A DNA stretch of 49,178 nt, taken from IMG/VR virus record IMGVR_UViG_3300037247_001236, positions 1-49,178 of that record; one strand, given 5' to 3'. The position numbers and the translations under genes were made by a program. Below the pieces are notes generated by a model. It ran no database searches. It worked only from the letters and a program-made list of their open reading frames with translations, and was not told the origin of the DNA. The stretch is from a virus. Positions 25,351 to 32,536 of this stretch are shown here, piece by piece (the first letter of the stretch is position 1; each line of letters starts with the position of its first letter).

Positions 25351-25379
25351 AAGGTACACCAAAACGCATACCAGGTCAA
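25351..25379 (-). promoter_or_regulatory. GGTG-TAC family promoter
   Basis: TTGACC (25379-25374), a 17-base spacer ending TTGGTG, then TACCTT (25356-25351). It overlaps the endolysin gene's stop and would drive the 24797-25309 gene and the genes after it. Confidence 0.55.
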
Positions 25380-25837
25380 CCGCTCGGGCGAGAATCTGGC
25401 GCCCTATTTGCGGGCGCTACAGTTTCCATGCAGTGATTAGAATCTCGGCCAGCCTGTCGAGGACCGCGGGATCGTTTGCCAATCTGCGAAGTTCGCAGGC
25501 GGTCAAGCTCGCGCCGGACCTTGGCCCAATAAGGGCCGGTTGATCGTTTCGAGGGGCCGCGGGGGCCACCGTTCCACGTTCGGGCTTTCTGTTCATAGTT
25601 CGTGCTCCCAGGGGCATAGTGGCCCGTGTAGATGGCGAACATTTCGTAGCTCTTGCGGATGCTTTTGCGGTCCTGGTATCGGTAGCAGATCGGGGCGCCT
25701 TGAGCTTCGAGTATGTGGTTTACGTCGTCGACGCAGATCGTGCGGATTTGGGCTACGCCGATCTCTCCGGCAGCGCCTACGGCTGTCGGATCACAGCCGG
25801 ACTCGACGCAGCAGATAGCTAGAAAAAGGAGTTTCAT
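25376..25837 (-). CDS. Endolysin: lytic transglycosylase (SLT) domain
   Basis: 153 residues from the ATG at 25837 (AGGAAA upstream). The soluble-lytic-transglycosylase pattern is present: catalytic Glu in 'CCVESG' (Glu12), then 'GAAGEIGVAQI' (about 21-31), a later 'YEMFAIYTGHYAP' helix and 'RTWNGGPRG'. It would cut the glycan strand of peptidoglycan. The domain begins at residue 1 with a hydrophobic helix, so it has no separate signal peptide; release probably needs a holin. It lies in the early-side operon, 17 kb from the lysis cassette. Confidence 0.8.
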   Translation of the reverse strand: MKLLFLAICCVESGCDPTAVGAAGEIGVAQIRTICVDDVNHILEAQGAPICYRYQDRKSIRKSYEMFAIYTGHYAPGSTNYEQKARTWNGGPRGPSKRSTGPYWAKVRRELDRLRTSQIGKRSRGPRQAGRDSNHCMETVAPANRAPDSRPSG

Positions 25838-26163
25838 GCCGTGCTTTCCTGGCGGCGGGCGCACTCCGGCTCAGCAGCCTCGGCGGCGGCAGCCTGGGCC
25901 TCGGCTTCGGTCTTGTACTGCTGGAACTCGCCGAGGGTGGAAATCTTCGCGGTCTCGGGGTCGAACTCGCGGACGCTGTAAAGGCGGGGCGATCGCGCGT
26001 CGAATTGTTCCGACGACACGAAGAAGACCCCTCCGGGGCCCTGGTGGACATCCCGCCCGGCGACCGAATCGAAAAACCGCAGGGTCGAGGGCGAGAACCA
26101 GAATTGGCCAGCGTCCTTGTTCGCCTGGCGAATCATCGACATGGTGTAGCCTGTTTTCGACAT
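25834..26163 (-). CDS. Conserved phage protein ('GPGGVFFVSSEQ' type)
   Basis: 109 residues with GGAGCC before ATG. It contains 'FWFSPSTLRFFDSV', 'GPGGVFFVSSE' and 'REFDPETAKISTLGEFQ', a compact beta domain recurring in uncharacterised phage proteins, and an Ala/Glu-rich C-terminal helix. It overlaps the endolysin start by four bases. It is the first gene after the divergent promoter. Function unknown. Confidence 0.8.
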   Translation of the reverse strand: MSKTGYTMSMIRQANKDAGQFWFSPSTLRFFDSVAGRDVHQGPGGVFFVSSEQFDARSPRLYSVREFDPETAKISTLGEFQQYKTEAEAQAAAAEAAEPECARRQESTA

Positions 26164-26208
26164 CTGTTGTGGCTCCTGTTCTAGGGGTTTCGATGCTCAT
26201 GCTCAGTA

Positions 26209-26237
26209 AATGTACACCACAACTGAACCAGTGTCAA
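26209..26237 (-). promoter_or_regulatory. Leftward GGTG-TAC family promoter of the switch region
   Basis: TTGACA (26237-26232), a 17-base spacer ending GTGGTG, then TACATT (26214-26209). It is one of the best sigma70 matches in the window and drives the 25834-26163 gene and endolysin operon. Confidence 0.7.
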
Positions 26238-26256
26238 GCGAATGACCGGATTTCTT

Positions 26257-26285
26257 TTGACTTTTTTCCAGGGTGGGTGTACTCT
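26257..26285 (+). promoter_or_regulatory. Rightward GGTG-TAC family promoter of the repressor gene
   Basis: TTGACT (26257-26262), a 17-base spacer ending TGGGTG, then TACTCT (26280-26285). Seven bases later is the ATG at 26293, so transcription would start at the A of ATG, giving a leaderless mRNA. Confidence 0.65.
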
Positions 26286-26292
26286 TTCTCAG

Positions 26293-26532
26293 ATGGGCAG
26301 GAAACCGACAGGCCGACCGATGGGCAGACCACCCGGGCGAGCGTTCCCGCGGCTGCTGACGATTCGTATGGATGAGGTCACGTTTAAGCGGCTGCAAAAG
26401 CTCGGCAAGGCGGCCGATACGTCGGCGGCGACACTGGGCCGCATGTTGGTGACCGAGGGAATCAATCGTATGAGCGCTCGGGCGGCGCGGCGCGCCGACA
26501 AATCTCAGCCTGCACAAGTTCCCTCCGATTGA
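26293..26532 (+). CDS. Ribbon-helix-helix transcriptional repressor candidate
   Basis: 79 residues from the ATG at 26293; the frame opens at 26242, but the promoter's predicted +1 falls on this ATG. A basic N-terminal arm rich in GRP repeats is followed by 'LLTIRMDEVTFKRL', a turn, and 'SAATLGRMLVTEGINRM', the beta-helix-helix order of CopG/Arc-type DNA-binding proteins. It is the only plus-strand gene and is transcribed away from the endolysin operon. It is a good candidate for the regulator of the shared promoter family. Its last 71 bases overlap the convergent gene at 26462-26671. Confidence 0.8.
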   Translation: MGRKPTGRPMGRPPGRAFPRLLTIRMDEVTFKRLQKLGKAADTSAATLGRMLVTEGINRMSARAARRADKSQPAQVPSD

Positions 26533-26671
26533 CCATTTGTTTGGTTTCTTCCTCTGATTCCGCGGTTTCTATCGCAACCTGGATCCCGCGCAGGGCGTTG
26601 TATAGGACATGCAGTTTCGCCCGCCGGCAGTGGACAGGATAGGGCAGGGAATCCCGACGCTTCTTTCTCAT
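26462..26671 (-). CDS. Small basic helical protein
   Basis: 69 residues. Its ATG overlaps the upstream stop in an ATGA arrangement, good evidence for coupling. The N terminus is Arg/Lys-rich; the rest is helical. The 3' end is antisense to the RHH gene. Function unknown. Confidence 0.6.
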   Translation of the reverse strand: MRKKRRDSLPYPVHCRRAKLHVLYNALRGIQVAIETAESEEETKQMVNRRELVQAEICRRAAPPERSYD

Positions 26672-26910
26672 AGGGCAGTATGATAGCGTGCGGCCGGGGA
26701 GGTAGGCAGTACCTTGACCTCCACGCGGACGGCCTTGCCCTTACTGGCTGGACAACCTCTAACTGCGTACCTTACGTGTTCCCGAGCCTCCTCGCGTGTA
26801 CGGCACACCATATATCCGAGGTGGCGCTTGGGCGTATCATAATCCCACAGTACCCGCCACTCCCTCTGCACGTGCGCCGCTTTCGCCTTCTTTCTCGCTT
26901 GCTTAGCCAT
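26668..26910 (-). CDS. Small basic hypothetical protein
   Basis: 80 residues from the ATG at 26910; the frame opens at 27165 but that part is out of keeping with its neighbours. The start is strongly basic ('MAKQARKKAKAAH') and is followed by 'YMVCRTREEAREHVRYAVRG'. It overlaps the upstream stop by eight bases. Possibly a nucleic-acid-binding microprotein. Confidence 0.6.
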   Translation of the reverse strand: MAKQARKKAKAAHVQREWRVLWDYDTPKRHLGYMVCRTREEAREHVRYAVRGCPASKGKAVRVEVKVLPTSPAARYHTAL

Positions 26911-27394
26911 GTCTGTTACCGTCCTTCGCACACTCCCTCGGGAGCAACTTCTGGAACCCAGTCGCGGCGAACCTCTCATAGAGCGTTTCCCCGTTGGCGG
27001 CTGCGATGTACGGGAGAAAAACCTGCTCGATTTTGACCATTCCGGTCGCCACGAGGGCAAGCTGGGCTTCGATCCAGCGCAGTATTTGACGCCAGGCCAC
27101 CCGTTCAGCCTGCCAGAGATCCGCGTTGGCCTTGTCGATGCGATTGTATCTCTGCCGCCTACCACTGAGCACGTTGAAGATGGGCTGCGCGTTGATCGGC
27201 AAGCGGAAGGGGATCTGCCCGTGTTCCGTGTTCATGCTAAAGGTGAGGGCCACGACCTTACCGTCCGCGCCGTAATCTTGCATCGTCTGCACCGCGCCCG
27301 CTTTGGCCAGGAGCGCGGTGATCTGCCCCGCGGTCTTCTCGACGGAGATTTTCGTCGTTTCCATGTATAGGGTTGCATTCTTCACTTTGGTCAC
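26903..27394 (-). CDS. Conserved phage/plasmid protein, unknown function
   Basis: 163 residues from a GTG at 27394 that overlaps the DUF5131 stop as GTGA; the frame opens earlier but that part is unlikely. It contains 'YMETTKISVEKTAGQI', 'LPINAQPIFNVLSGRR' and 'AWRQILRWIEAQLAL', a pattern I recognise from uncharacterised phage and plasmid proteins. Soluble; function unknown. Coupled to DUF5131. Confidence 0.75.
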   Translation of the reverse strand: MTKVKNATLYMETTKISVEKTAGQITALLAKAGAVQTMQDYGADGKVVALTFSMNTEHGQIPFRLPINAQPIFNVLSGRRQRYNRIDKANADLWQAERVAWRQILRWIEAQLALVATGMVKIEQVFLPYIAAANGETLYERFAATGFQKLLPRECAKDGNRHG

Positions 27395-28458
27395 TTCTTC
27401 CCCGGCCACGGCGGCACCTCGCGCACTCGCAGGTCCTCCGGCCACTCGGAGGGGTCGCCGCCCTTGGGGTGGTTCAGCTTGGGCCAAAAAACGAGTGTGC
27501 CATCACTCGTCGAAGCGCATGGGTTAGACCCCCATTGCTTGACAAACAATCGCACGTCTGCCGCTTCACACTGTCGCCCAATGCTGCGTATCCAATCAAT
27601 GCTGCACGGCCTCGCCCCCGGGCCGGACTCGCCGCCGACGATGACCTGGTCGATCTTGGTTCCGGGCGGCGCACCATAGCTCTGAATGATTGTTGCTGGT
27701 AATCCCCAGTCTCGGCGCTCATCTGGCGGCATGTCTTCACCGTCATCTGTAAACAGTGGCAAGCGCATTGCCTCCAACAACGGCTCCACCGACAACATCC
27801 GGTACGCCGCCGGGCAGCGCAGCAGGTACGGTATCTGCTTGTCTGCATCTGGCTGGGTCGAGATGCTGGTGCCGAGGACGACGTTGCGGAAGGGAAAGCG
27901 GAGCCTGTCGTAGAGGCTGCAACTTGCCAAATCACTAAACGCTTCCTGCTTGTGAAGCCGGTTCGACTGAACAGACCCAGCTATCTGCCCGATTCGGGGA
28001 GCAAGCGAACGATGTGGGCAATCGTAGGCATCTCGCTCGGACGGCTTCTGTTCAATCGTCGCAAAATAGTCCGGCACCCGCTCCGGCCGCTTAGTCAGGA
28101 TTATGAAGAAGTGCTGCGGACAGAGCGATATCACGGCAAACACCTTATCAAGGAAATCAAACGGCACATCCTTATGGAACAGGTCCCCCATCGAACACAC
28201 AAAGATGGTCCGCCCCTTCTTCCACTTCAACGGCTGCTCCAGCTTCTCAGGGAGACACTTGACCACACCATTCCACTGCGGCAGTGCAAGTTCCCGCTCA
28301 TGGTCGAGCTTCACGACGCATTGGTAGTTCGCTTGCCCCATATTGGCCAGACGGGCGCTCATGCGCTCCGCGTAGCAGTTCTTGCAGCCGGGCGAGACCT
28401 TGGCGCAACCAATGACGGGGTTCCACGACTCTTCGGCCCATTCAATCGTCGTTGGCAT
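27391..28458 (-). CDS. DUF5131 (phage Gp37/Gp68) family protein
   Basis: 355 residues from the ATG at 28458. The N terminus has the family pattern 'IEWAEESWNPVIGC' with Cys18, Cys25 and Cys28 ('CAKVSPGCKNCYAE'), a C-x6-C-x2-C cluster that suggests an iron-sulphur, radical-SAM-like fold. Further on are 'FVCSMGDLFHKDVP', 'ILTKRPERV', 'SVEPLLE' and 'VIVGGESGPGARP', all family hallmarks. The reaction is not known. It overlaps the RusA gene by 17 bases. Confidence 0.85.
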   Translation of the reverse strand: MPTTIEWAEESWNPVIGCAKVSPGCKNCYAERMSARLANMGQANYQCVVKLDHERELALPQWNGVVKCLPEKLEQPLKWKKGRTIFVCSMGDLFHKDVPFDFLDKVFAVISLCPQHFFIILTKRPERVPDYFATIEQKPSERDAYDCPHRSLAPRIGQIAGSVQSNRLHKQEAFSDLASCSLYDRLRFPFRNVVLGTSISTQPDADKQIPYLLRCPAAYRMLSVEPLLEAMRLPLFTDDGEDMPPDERRDWGLPATIIQSYGAPPGTKIDQVIVGGESGPGARPCSIDWIRSIGRQCEAADVRLFVKQWGSNPCASTSDGTLVFWPKLNHPKGGDPSEWPEDLRVREVPPWPGKK

Positions 28459-28897
28459 CGGGCACCCCAATCAGCGGCGTAAGCACAACATGCACACCAG
28501 GACTCAACCCCCACACCTTCTGAATGCGCAGGTCGGCGATTTGTGCGTCGTTCGCGAAGAACCCACATTTTTCGAGCACGTCGCACATCTGCTTTCCGAG
28601 GTTGTCGCAGTCGGGTTTCGTATCCTTCCACGGGCAAATGTCCCGGCCCCGAGCGAGCTTCGGGGCGTCGCACTTCCGATAGGGGAATTGAAACCGGAGG
28701 TGCAACGACAGGGGCCCTTCCATTGGCGCGAGTGGTCGGTGCTTCGAGCAGAGCGTTTGCAGCCAACTAGCATTTTCTTTCACCTTCGGCGCCGCATGGT
28801 GGGTGACAAAGGGCTTGCGGCCTGGTCGCTGGATCACTGCCGAACGGTCGCCCTGTTTCGGCAGGACTTCGCAGGGTAGGAAGAAATCAAACCTCAT
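28442..28897 (-). CDS. rusA: RusA-type Holliday junction resolvase
   Basis: 151 residues. The family core is present: 'KPDCDNLGK' (about residues 94-102) supplies the metal-binding acidic residues, followed by 'DVLEKCGFFANDAQIADL' (106-123) with the second acidic site. RusA resolves four-way DNA junctions formed during recombination or replication, before packaging. It is coupled to genes on both sides and fits with the exonuclease and annealing protein genes upstream in the same direction. Confidence 0.88.
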   Translation of the reverse strand: MRFDFFLPCEVLPKQGDRSAVIQRPGRKPFVTHHAAPKVKENASWLQTLCSKHRPLAPMEGPLSLHLRFQFPYRKCDAPKLARGRDICPWKDTKPDCDNLGKQMCDVLEKCGFFANDAQIADLRIQKVWGLSPGVHVVLTPLIGVPDANDD

Positions 28898-29103
28898 CGC
28901 CGTCGCCTCCGTCCGATTAGATGCCGGCAGTCAATAATCTTGTGCTCTAACTCATCGTGGCACTCGCGGCAGCGGTCCTCGATCCTGAGCCCGCGCGCCA
29001 CTTGTTGGTAGCGGGAGTACCGAACCCACCGGCAGGTGAAGCACGTCCAGAGGGCAAAAACCTCCTGGCAGCTTCGGCATTCTCTGTGCGTCTTGGAATC
29101 CAT
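28894..29103 (-). CDS. Zinc-binding small protein (HNH-like Cys pattern)
   Basis: 69 residues from the ATG at 29103 (GAGGAAG upstream; frame open to 29154). 'CRSCQEVF', 'CFTCRW' and 'CRECHDELEH' form a Cys4-type site followed by Glu/His residues, recalling zinc ribbons linked to HNH proteins, but no full HNH motif is present. It overlaps rusA as ATGA. Probably a small nucleic-acid-binding factor. Confidence 0.65.
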   Translation of the reverse strand: MDSKTHRECRSCQEVFALWTCFTCRWVRYSRYQQVARGLRIEDRCRECHDELEHKIIDCRHLIGRRRRR

Positions 29104-29141
29104 CGCTACTCTTCCTCGCTCGCATGTTCGTTTATCCTTTG

Positions 29142-30464
29142 TCATTGGGCCCATTGTTCTCCGACTGGACGGAAGGTTGTCGTTGGGGCGTGAAAGGTAA
29201 AACTGACTTGACCTAGTGGGCCTTCGCGTTGTTTGTGAATCAGTAGGGCAATCGTGTAGCTGGAGGGCCGGGTATGCGGAGGCTCAACAGGGGGATGCAA
29301 AAACATCACCACGTCGCTGTCCTGCTCGAGCGAACCCGAGTCGCGCAGGTCGCTCAGGTTCGGCGTGCGTTTCTCTTTCACCGAAGCCCGGGACAGTTGG
29401 TGGAGGCATAGCACCGGCAGTTCTAACTCCCGCGCCAGATTCTTCACATCGCGACTGAGGTTCGACACCGCCGCGTACCGGCCCTGTTTCGCCCCCGCCG
29501 GATCATCGATCAGGCCGAGGTAGTCGATAACCACCAGGCCGATGCCGTACTGCTGCTTCATCCGCCGGGCCCGGGCGCGCAGGTCCGCCGCGGTCAGGCC
29601 CGTCGAATCGTCGATGACGATGTTCTCGGGAACTCGCTCGACATCCAGGCTGGCCCGTTCGGTTTCCCCTAGGCCGTCCGGCCGAAGCAAGAGTTGACCG
29701 TCGATGCCCGTCCGCATGGACAGCAGCCGCCGGGCCACCCCCTCTTTGCACATTTCCAGGGAGAAGAACGCGACCGGAACGCCCTCGGCCCCAGCGACGT
29801 GATTCGCAATCTGGAGAGCAAAACTGGTCTTGCCGACCGCCGGCCGGGCGGCCAGCATTATCAGTTGCCCGGGCCGCAGACCGCCGAGCTTGTCGTCCAG
29901 GGGCGCGAACCCTGTGGAGATCCCGGAATCAACTTCGCCGGCCAGAATCCGGTCGACAACCTGCTGGACCACCTCGGAGAGCCGCACGGGCTCCCTGGTG
30001 TTCCCCATGCCCCGCAAGCGAAAGGCCGAGGTCTCCGCTAAGTGGATTAGGCTGTCAGCCTGGGCGGACGCGTCATAGGCGCTACTGGCGATGCGGCTGC
30101 CGAGCAAGATCAGGTCTCGCAGGCGCCATTTTTCGCGGACGATTCGAGCGTAGTGCTGGACGTTGGCGGCCGAGGGCACGGAGTTGATGAGGTCCAGCAG
30201 GTAGTCCCGGCCGCCGATTTCCTCCAACTGGCCTCGGGCCCGTAGGTCAGCCTCCAGTGTGATGATGTCGATCGCCCCGTCGTTGATGTGCAGGTCGACG
30301 ACTGCCTCGAAGATGACCCGATGGCGAGGCAGGTAGAATGCCTCGGTCGATCCGCGGGGTAGCACATGGAGGGCCAGGTCGATCGCCTCGTTGGGTGCGA
30401 TCAGCATTGCGCCGAGGAGCGACATCTCGGCTTCGAGGTCCTGGGGGGGGGTGCGATCGTCCAT
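29142..30464 (-). CDS. dnaB: Replicative DNA helicase, DnaB family
   Basis: 440 residues from the ATG at 30464. The N-terminal domain starts 'PPQDLEAEMSLLGAMLI', typical of DnaB. The RecA-like domain carries Walker A 'ARPAVGKTS' (about 206-214), 'FSLEM' (about 234-238) and Walker B 'VVIDYLGL' (about 311-318). Length agrees with bacterial and phage DnaB. No loader or primase was recognised, so host DnaG probably primes. The putative initiator and iteron array lie 2.5 kb upstream in the same transcription unit. Confidence 0.93.
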   Translation of the reverse strand: MDDRTPPQDLEAEMSLLGAMLIAPNEAIDLALHVLPRGSTEAFYLPRHRVIFEAVVDLHINDGAIDIITLEADLRARGQLEEIGGRDYLLDLINSVPSAANVQHYARIVREKWRLRDLILLGSRIASSAYDASAQADSLIHLAETSAFRLRGMGNTREPVRLSEVVQQVVDRILAGEVDSGISTGFAPLDDKLGGLRPGQLIMLAARPAVGKTSFALQIANHVAGAEGVPVAFFSLEMCKEGVARRLLSMRTGIDGQLLLRPDGLGETERASLDVERVPENIVIDDSTGLTAADLRARARRMKQQYGIGLVVIDYLGLIDDPAGAKQGRYAAVSNLSRDVKNLARELELPVLCLHQLSRASVKEKRTPNLSDLRDSGSLEQDSDVVMFLHPPVEPPHTRPSSYTIALLIHKQREGPLGQVSFTFHAPTTTFRPVGEQWAQ

Positions 30465-30465
30465 G

Positions 30466-30690
30466 TCAGTCCTGCACCCAGCTTGGTCGCCATGCATCCG
30501 GATCGCCATCCAGCCCCGAGGTGCCCGGCGGAGATACGTTACCCACGCCGGAAGGCCCCAGAGGCTCGTTCCAGCACTTCATACAGAAGGGGTAGCCATC
30601 CCTCGACTCCCTGTCGGGATCAACTCTGTGCCCGCATTGCCGGCAGATATAAGACCGCCGGCCTATCGGTTTCAGTTTTGGCCGCCGCAT
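30466..30690 (-). CDS. Zinc-ribbon microprotein
   Basis: 74 residues from the ATG at 30690 (frame open to 30783). 'YICRQCGHRV' and 'FCMKCWNEP' form one four-cysteine ribbon, with a Gly/Pro-rich tail. Its stop is one base before the dnaB start, so the two are coupled. It may help bind nucleic acid or replication proteins. Confidence 0.7.
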   Translation of the reverse strand: MRRPKLKPIGRRSYICRQCGHRVDPDRESRDGYPFCMKCWNEPLGPSGVGNVSPPGTSGLDGDPDAWRPSWVQD

Positions 30691-30694
30691 CTCG

Positions 30695-30811
30695 TCACTC
30701 CCCGTGCATCTCGCGTTCCCGGTCGTACCAGGTGTCATCCACCCCCGCCCGGAAGATGAAGTATGTGCACAAGCCGAGGGCAAGAATCAGAAACAGCACC
30801 GCTACCAGCAT
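30695..30811 (-). CDS. 38-residue single-pass membrane microprotein
   Basis: Encodes 38 residues: a hydrophobic segment (about residues 2-20, 'LVAVLFLILALGLCTYFIF') and a charged tail ending 'DREREMHGE'. AGGTG precedes the ATG. Genes on both sides are tightly spaced. Function unknown; membrane anchoring is likely. Confidence 0.5.
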   Translation of the reverse strand: MLVAVLFLILALGLCTYFIFRAGVDDTWYDREREMHGE

Positions 30812-30819
30812 CGCTACAC

Positions 30820-31029
30820 CTAGCCTGCTTCGTTCTCGATCCCTACTAGCTCATAGGAATCGTCCCAAGTGAGATCACAATCGTCACACGAGCAGGGTCC
30901 GGTCGCTCCTCCCTTCTCAGTCTCTAGGGGGTCCGGAGAAATCGACTCAGACCCGCACCGCGGGCAGTTTATCCCGCCATCTTTGAGATACTTGGCCTTC
31001 TGTTCCTGAGTTATCACTGGTTCGGCCAT
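30820..31029 (-). CDS. Zinc-ribbon microprotein
   Basis: 69 residues with AAAGGA before ATG. 'NCPRCGSES' and 'CSCDDCDLTW' form a zinc ribbon of the kind seen in small phage proteins; the rest is acidic. Part of the row of cysteine-rich genes between 28.9 and 32.2 kb. Confidence 0.7.
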   Translation of the reverse strand: MAEPVITQEQKAKYLKDGGINCPRCGSESISPDPLETEKGGATGPCSCDDCDLTWDDSYELVGIENEAG

Positions 31030-31055
31030 GATTCACCGTCCTTTCTCGTTCATCG

Positions 31056-31340
31056 CTACACCTCGTCAAAAAACTCCGCCTGACGAACCTCTGGCGCCGG
31101 TATATCGAGTCGCGCGCAATGATAGACCAGCCAGTTAGTCGCCCTCGCTTCCACTCGCTCAACCCGCAAGCGCATTCTAGGAGTAGCCTTACCCTGCGCC
31201 AGCCTTGAACTACCGCCATACTTATTGAGCTTGCGGGCCCCAAATTCTTCACCCACCCCACGGCCGCAACGCCCAGGCAAATCAGTGCGCACGCGCTCCA
31301 CGCCGCCGCCGTCAACTGTGACCCACAAGTTTCTTGCCAT
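31056..31340 (-). CDS. Small hypothetical protein
   Basis: 94 residues with TTAGGAG before ATG. It is basic and Arg-rich in the centre, with 'VEARATNWLVYHCARL' near the C terminus; no metal site or membrane segment. It follows the hairpin at 31356-31408. Function unknown. Confidence 0.6.
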   Translation of the reverse strand: MARNLWVTVDGGGVERVRTDLPGRCGRGVGEEFGARKLNKYGGSSRLAQGKATPRMRLRVERVEARATNWLVYHCARLDIPAPEVRQAEFFDEV

Positions 31341-31355
31341 CGCTAACTCCTAAAG

Positions 31356-31408
31356 GCGGCGGGGCGGTGGGAGTATCGCACGTTGCGATGGGTTTCCCAC
31401 CCCGCCGC
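31356..31408 (-). other. Long GC-rich hairpin (element C)
   Basis: A 9-bp arm GCGGCGGGG pairs with 31400-31408, a TGGGA/TCCCA stem extends it after a three-base bulge, and an inner perfect ATCGCA/TGCGAT hairpin closes it. It fills the space between two small genes. The arm motif resembles elements A, B and D, but there is only one branch. Confidence 0.45.
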
Positions 31409-31412
31409 ACCT

Positions 31413-31667
31413 CTAATCTTCAACCCGTAACACGTAGGGCAAATCTGCGTCGGTCAACACCTTGCCATTCACTTCCAGGATTCCATGCTCGGGCAAGATC
31501 GTAATCTCCGCGCCGACCGGCAGCCAAATGTCCACAGCTACGTCCTGCCGGGTTGCTACATGGATGACCGGCACCGGCTCGGGGTCCGGCTCGGGGGCTG
31601 GCCGAACAATACAGCCCAACGGAATCAGCACAGTAGCCAGTAGCATTCGCCTTCGTCTTGTTAGCAT
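31413..31667 (-). CDS. Small lipoprotein candidate
   Basis: 84 residues with GGAGAGA before ATG. An Arg-rich start and hydrophobic stretch lead to 'LIPLGC' at Cys19, a lipobox of non-optimal sequence, then a Pro/Glu linker and a small beta domain. It would be exported and lipid-anchored. A superinfection or envelope role is possible but unproven. Confidence 0.6.
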   Translation of the reverse strand: MLTRRRRMLLATVLIPLGCIVRPAPEPDPEPVPVIHVATRQDVAVDIWLPVGAEITILPEHGILEVNGKVLTDADLPYVLRVED

Positions 31668-31680
31668 GATCTCTCCATGT

Positions 31681-31878
31681 CTAGGCCATCGCCGGGGCGG
31701 GCTGCTTGACCCAGGAGTTTCGCGACGTTCGCATTTGCAATGGAGTTACGCGGAAGTATCTATGCTCGATGGAAAGAAACACAGACCCGTCATCGTTGAC
31801 GCGCAGCACTTTAGCGACCCGCATCACCGTGTCCCCCACCGCCAGCCTCGTCCCTTTCGAGTCAAATGCCGTTGCCAT
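31681..31878 (-). CDS. Small beta-barrel-like protein
   Basis: 65 residues from the ATG at 31878 (GGAGAG upstream; two codons upstream is an alternative). The pattern 'GTRLAVGDTVMRVAKVLRVNDDGSVFLS' suggests a compact SH3- or KOW-like barrel, as in small transcription or translation factors. Assignment is by pattern only. Confidence 0.55.
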   Translation of the reverse strand: MATAFDSKGTRLAVGDTVMRVAKVLRVNDDGSVFLSIEHRYFRVTPLQMRTSRNSWVKQPAPAMA

Positions 31879-31894
31879 CGTCACTCTCCAAGTT

Positions 31895-31958
31895 GCCCGG
31901 CTTCACCCACCGGGCGTGAGGGGCCCACCGGTTGAAGGGTCGTTACTCCCAAGGCCCC
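31895..31958 (-). other. Pair of hairpins between small genes
   Basis: GCCCGG/CCGGGC (31895-31900, 31910-31915) and GGGGCC/GGCCCC (31920-31925, 31953-31958). They lie in the 108-base space before the 31681-31878 gene; no T-run follows on the minus strand. Confidence 0.35.
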
Positions 31959-31986
31959 AGGTTGCCGCCCGTTCGATGGCGGCTAG

Positions 31987-32199
31987 TCAAGTTCGTCGGT
32001 CTGCACCACTGCGCCGGTCGTGTATCGCGACGGGTGGCTTCTCTTCTTTGTCGCGGCATTCCTTGCACATCCAAGTCACGTGCCCATTTGCTTTCTTCAC
32101 AAACATACACCAGCGGAGGTCAGATTCAACGAGCGGGCGCGCATGATGGTCCGTCGGACAGTACCGCTGTTCTTCCTTGCCTATCTGAATTACTGCCAT
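31987..32199 (-). CDS. Zinc-binding microprotein
   Basis: 70 residues with AGGAGT before ATG. 'RYCPTDHHARPLV' and 'WMCKECRDKEE' give a Cys/His set that could hold one zinc ion, followed by 'RRSGADRR', a short basic tail. Preceded by element D. Function unknown. Confidence 0.65.
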   Translation of the reverse strand: MAVIQIGKEEQRYCPTDHHARPLVESDLRWCMFVKKANGHVTWMCKECRDKEEKPPVAIHDRRSGADRRT

Positions 32200-32235
32200 C
32201 GTTATGACTCCTCTGCCGCCAAGCGGCTAAAAGAG

Positions 32236-32320
32236 AATGCGGCGGGCCGGGTTACCTACTGCCGGCCTGTGCGACTCCCGCTAATACGTGCACTACTTAT
32301 CACCACGCCGCCGCCGCATT
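32236..32320 (-). ncRNA. Branched RNA-like intergenic element D
   Basis: The outer arms (32236-32245 and 32311-32320) form a perfect 10-bp stem. Inside lie GCCGG/CCGGC (32246-32250, 32262-32266) and a weaker GTGC/GCAC stem. It begins five bases after the stop of the upstream gene, as element A does, and shares the TGCGGCGGCGGCGTGG motif and the CCGGCCCGC end with element A. Confidence 0.5.
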
Positions 32321-32325
32321 TCGTT

Positions 32326-32526
32326 TCAGAGCAAGTCACCAAAGCCGGCATCCCGCAGGCTTTCCGTACCGGCGCCACTGAGACCGCCGCCGTCAAGGAA
32401 TCGCTCTACGATGCGCATCGCGATTGCCCGCTCGTCTGGGCTAGAAGGCGCGGGCAGGCCACGGTCCCACTTGAGAAGCTCCTGTTGGGAAGCTGCTTCA
32501 ACCTCGTTCATTGTCGGGTACTGCAT
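32326..32526 (-). CDS. Small helical protein
   Basis: 66 residues with GAGGAG before ATG. It is acidic and helical, with 'ERAIAMRIVERFLDGGG' and no Cys. It lies between the putative initiator gene and element D. Function unknown. Confidence 0.6.
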   Translation of the reverse strand: MQYPTMNEVEAASQQELLKWDRGLPAPSSPDERAIAMRIVERFLDGGGLSGAGTESLRDAGFGDLL

Positions 32527-32536
32527 TGGTCACTCC

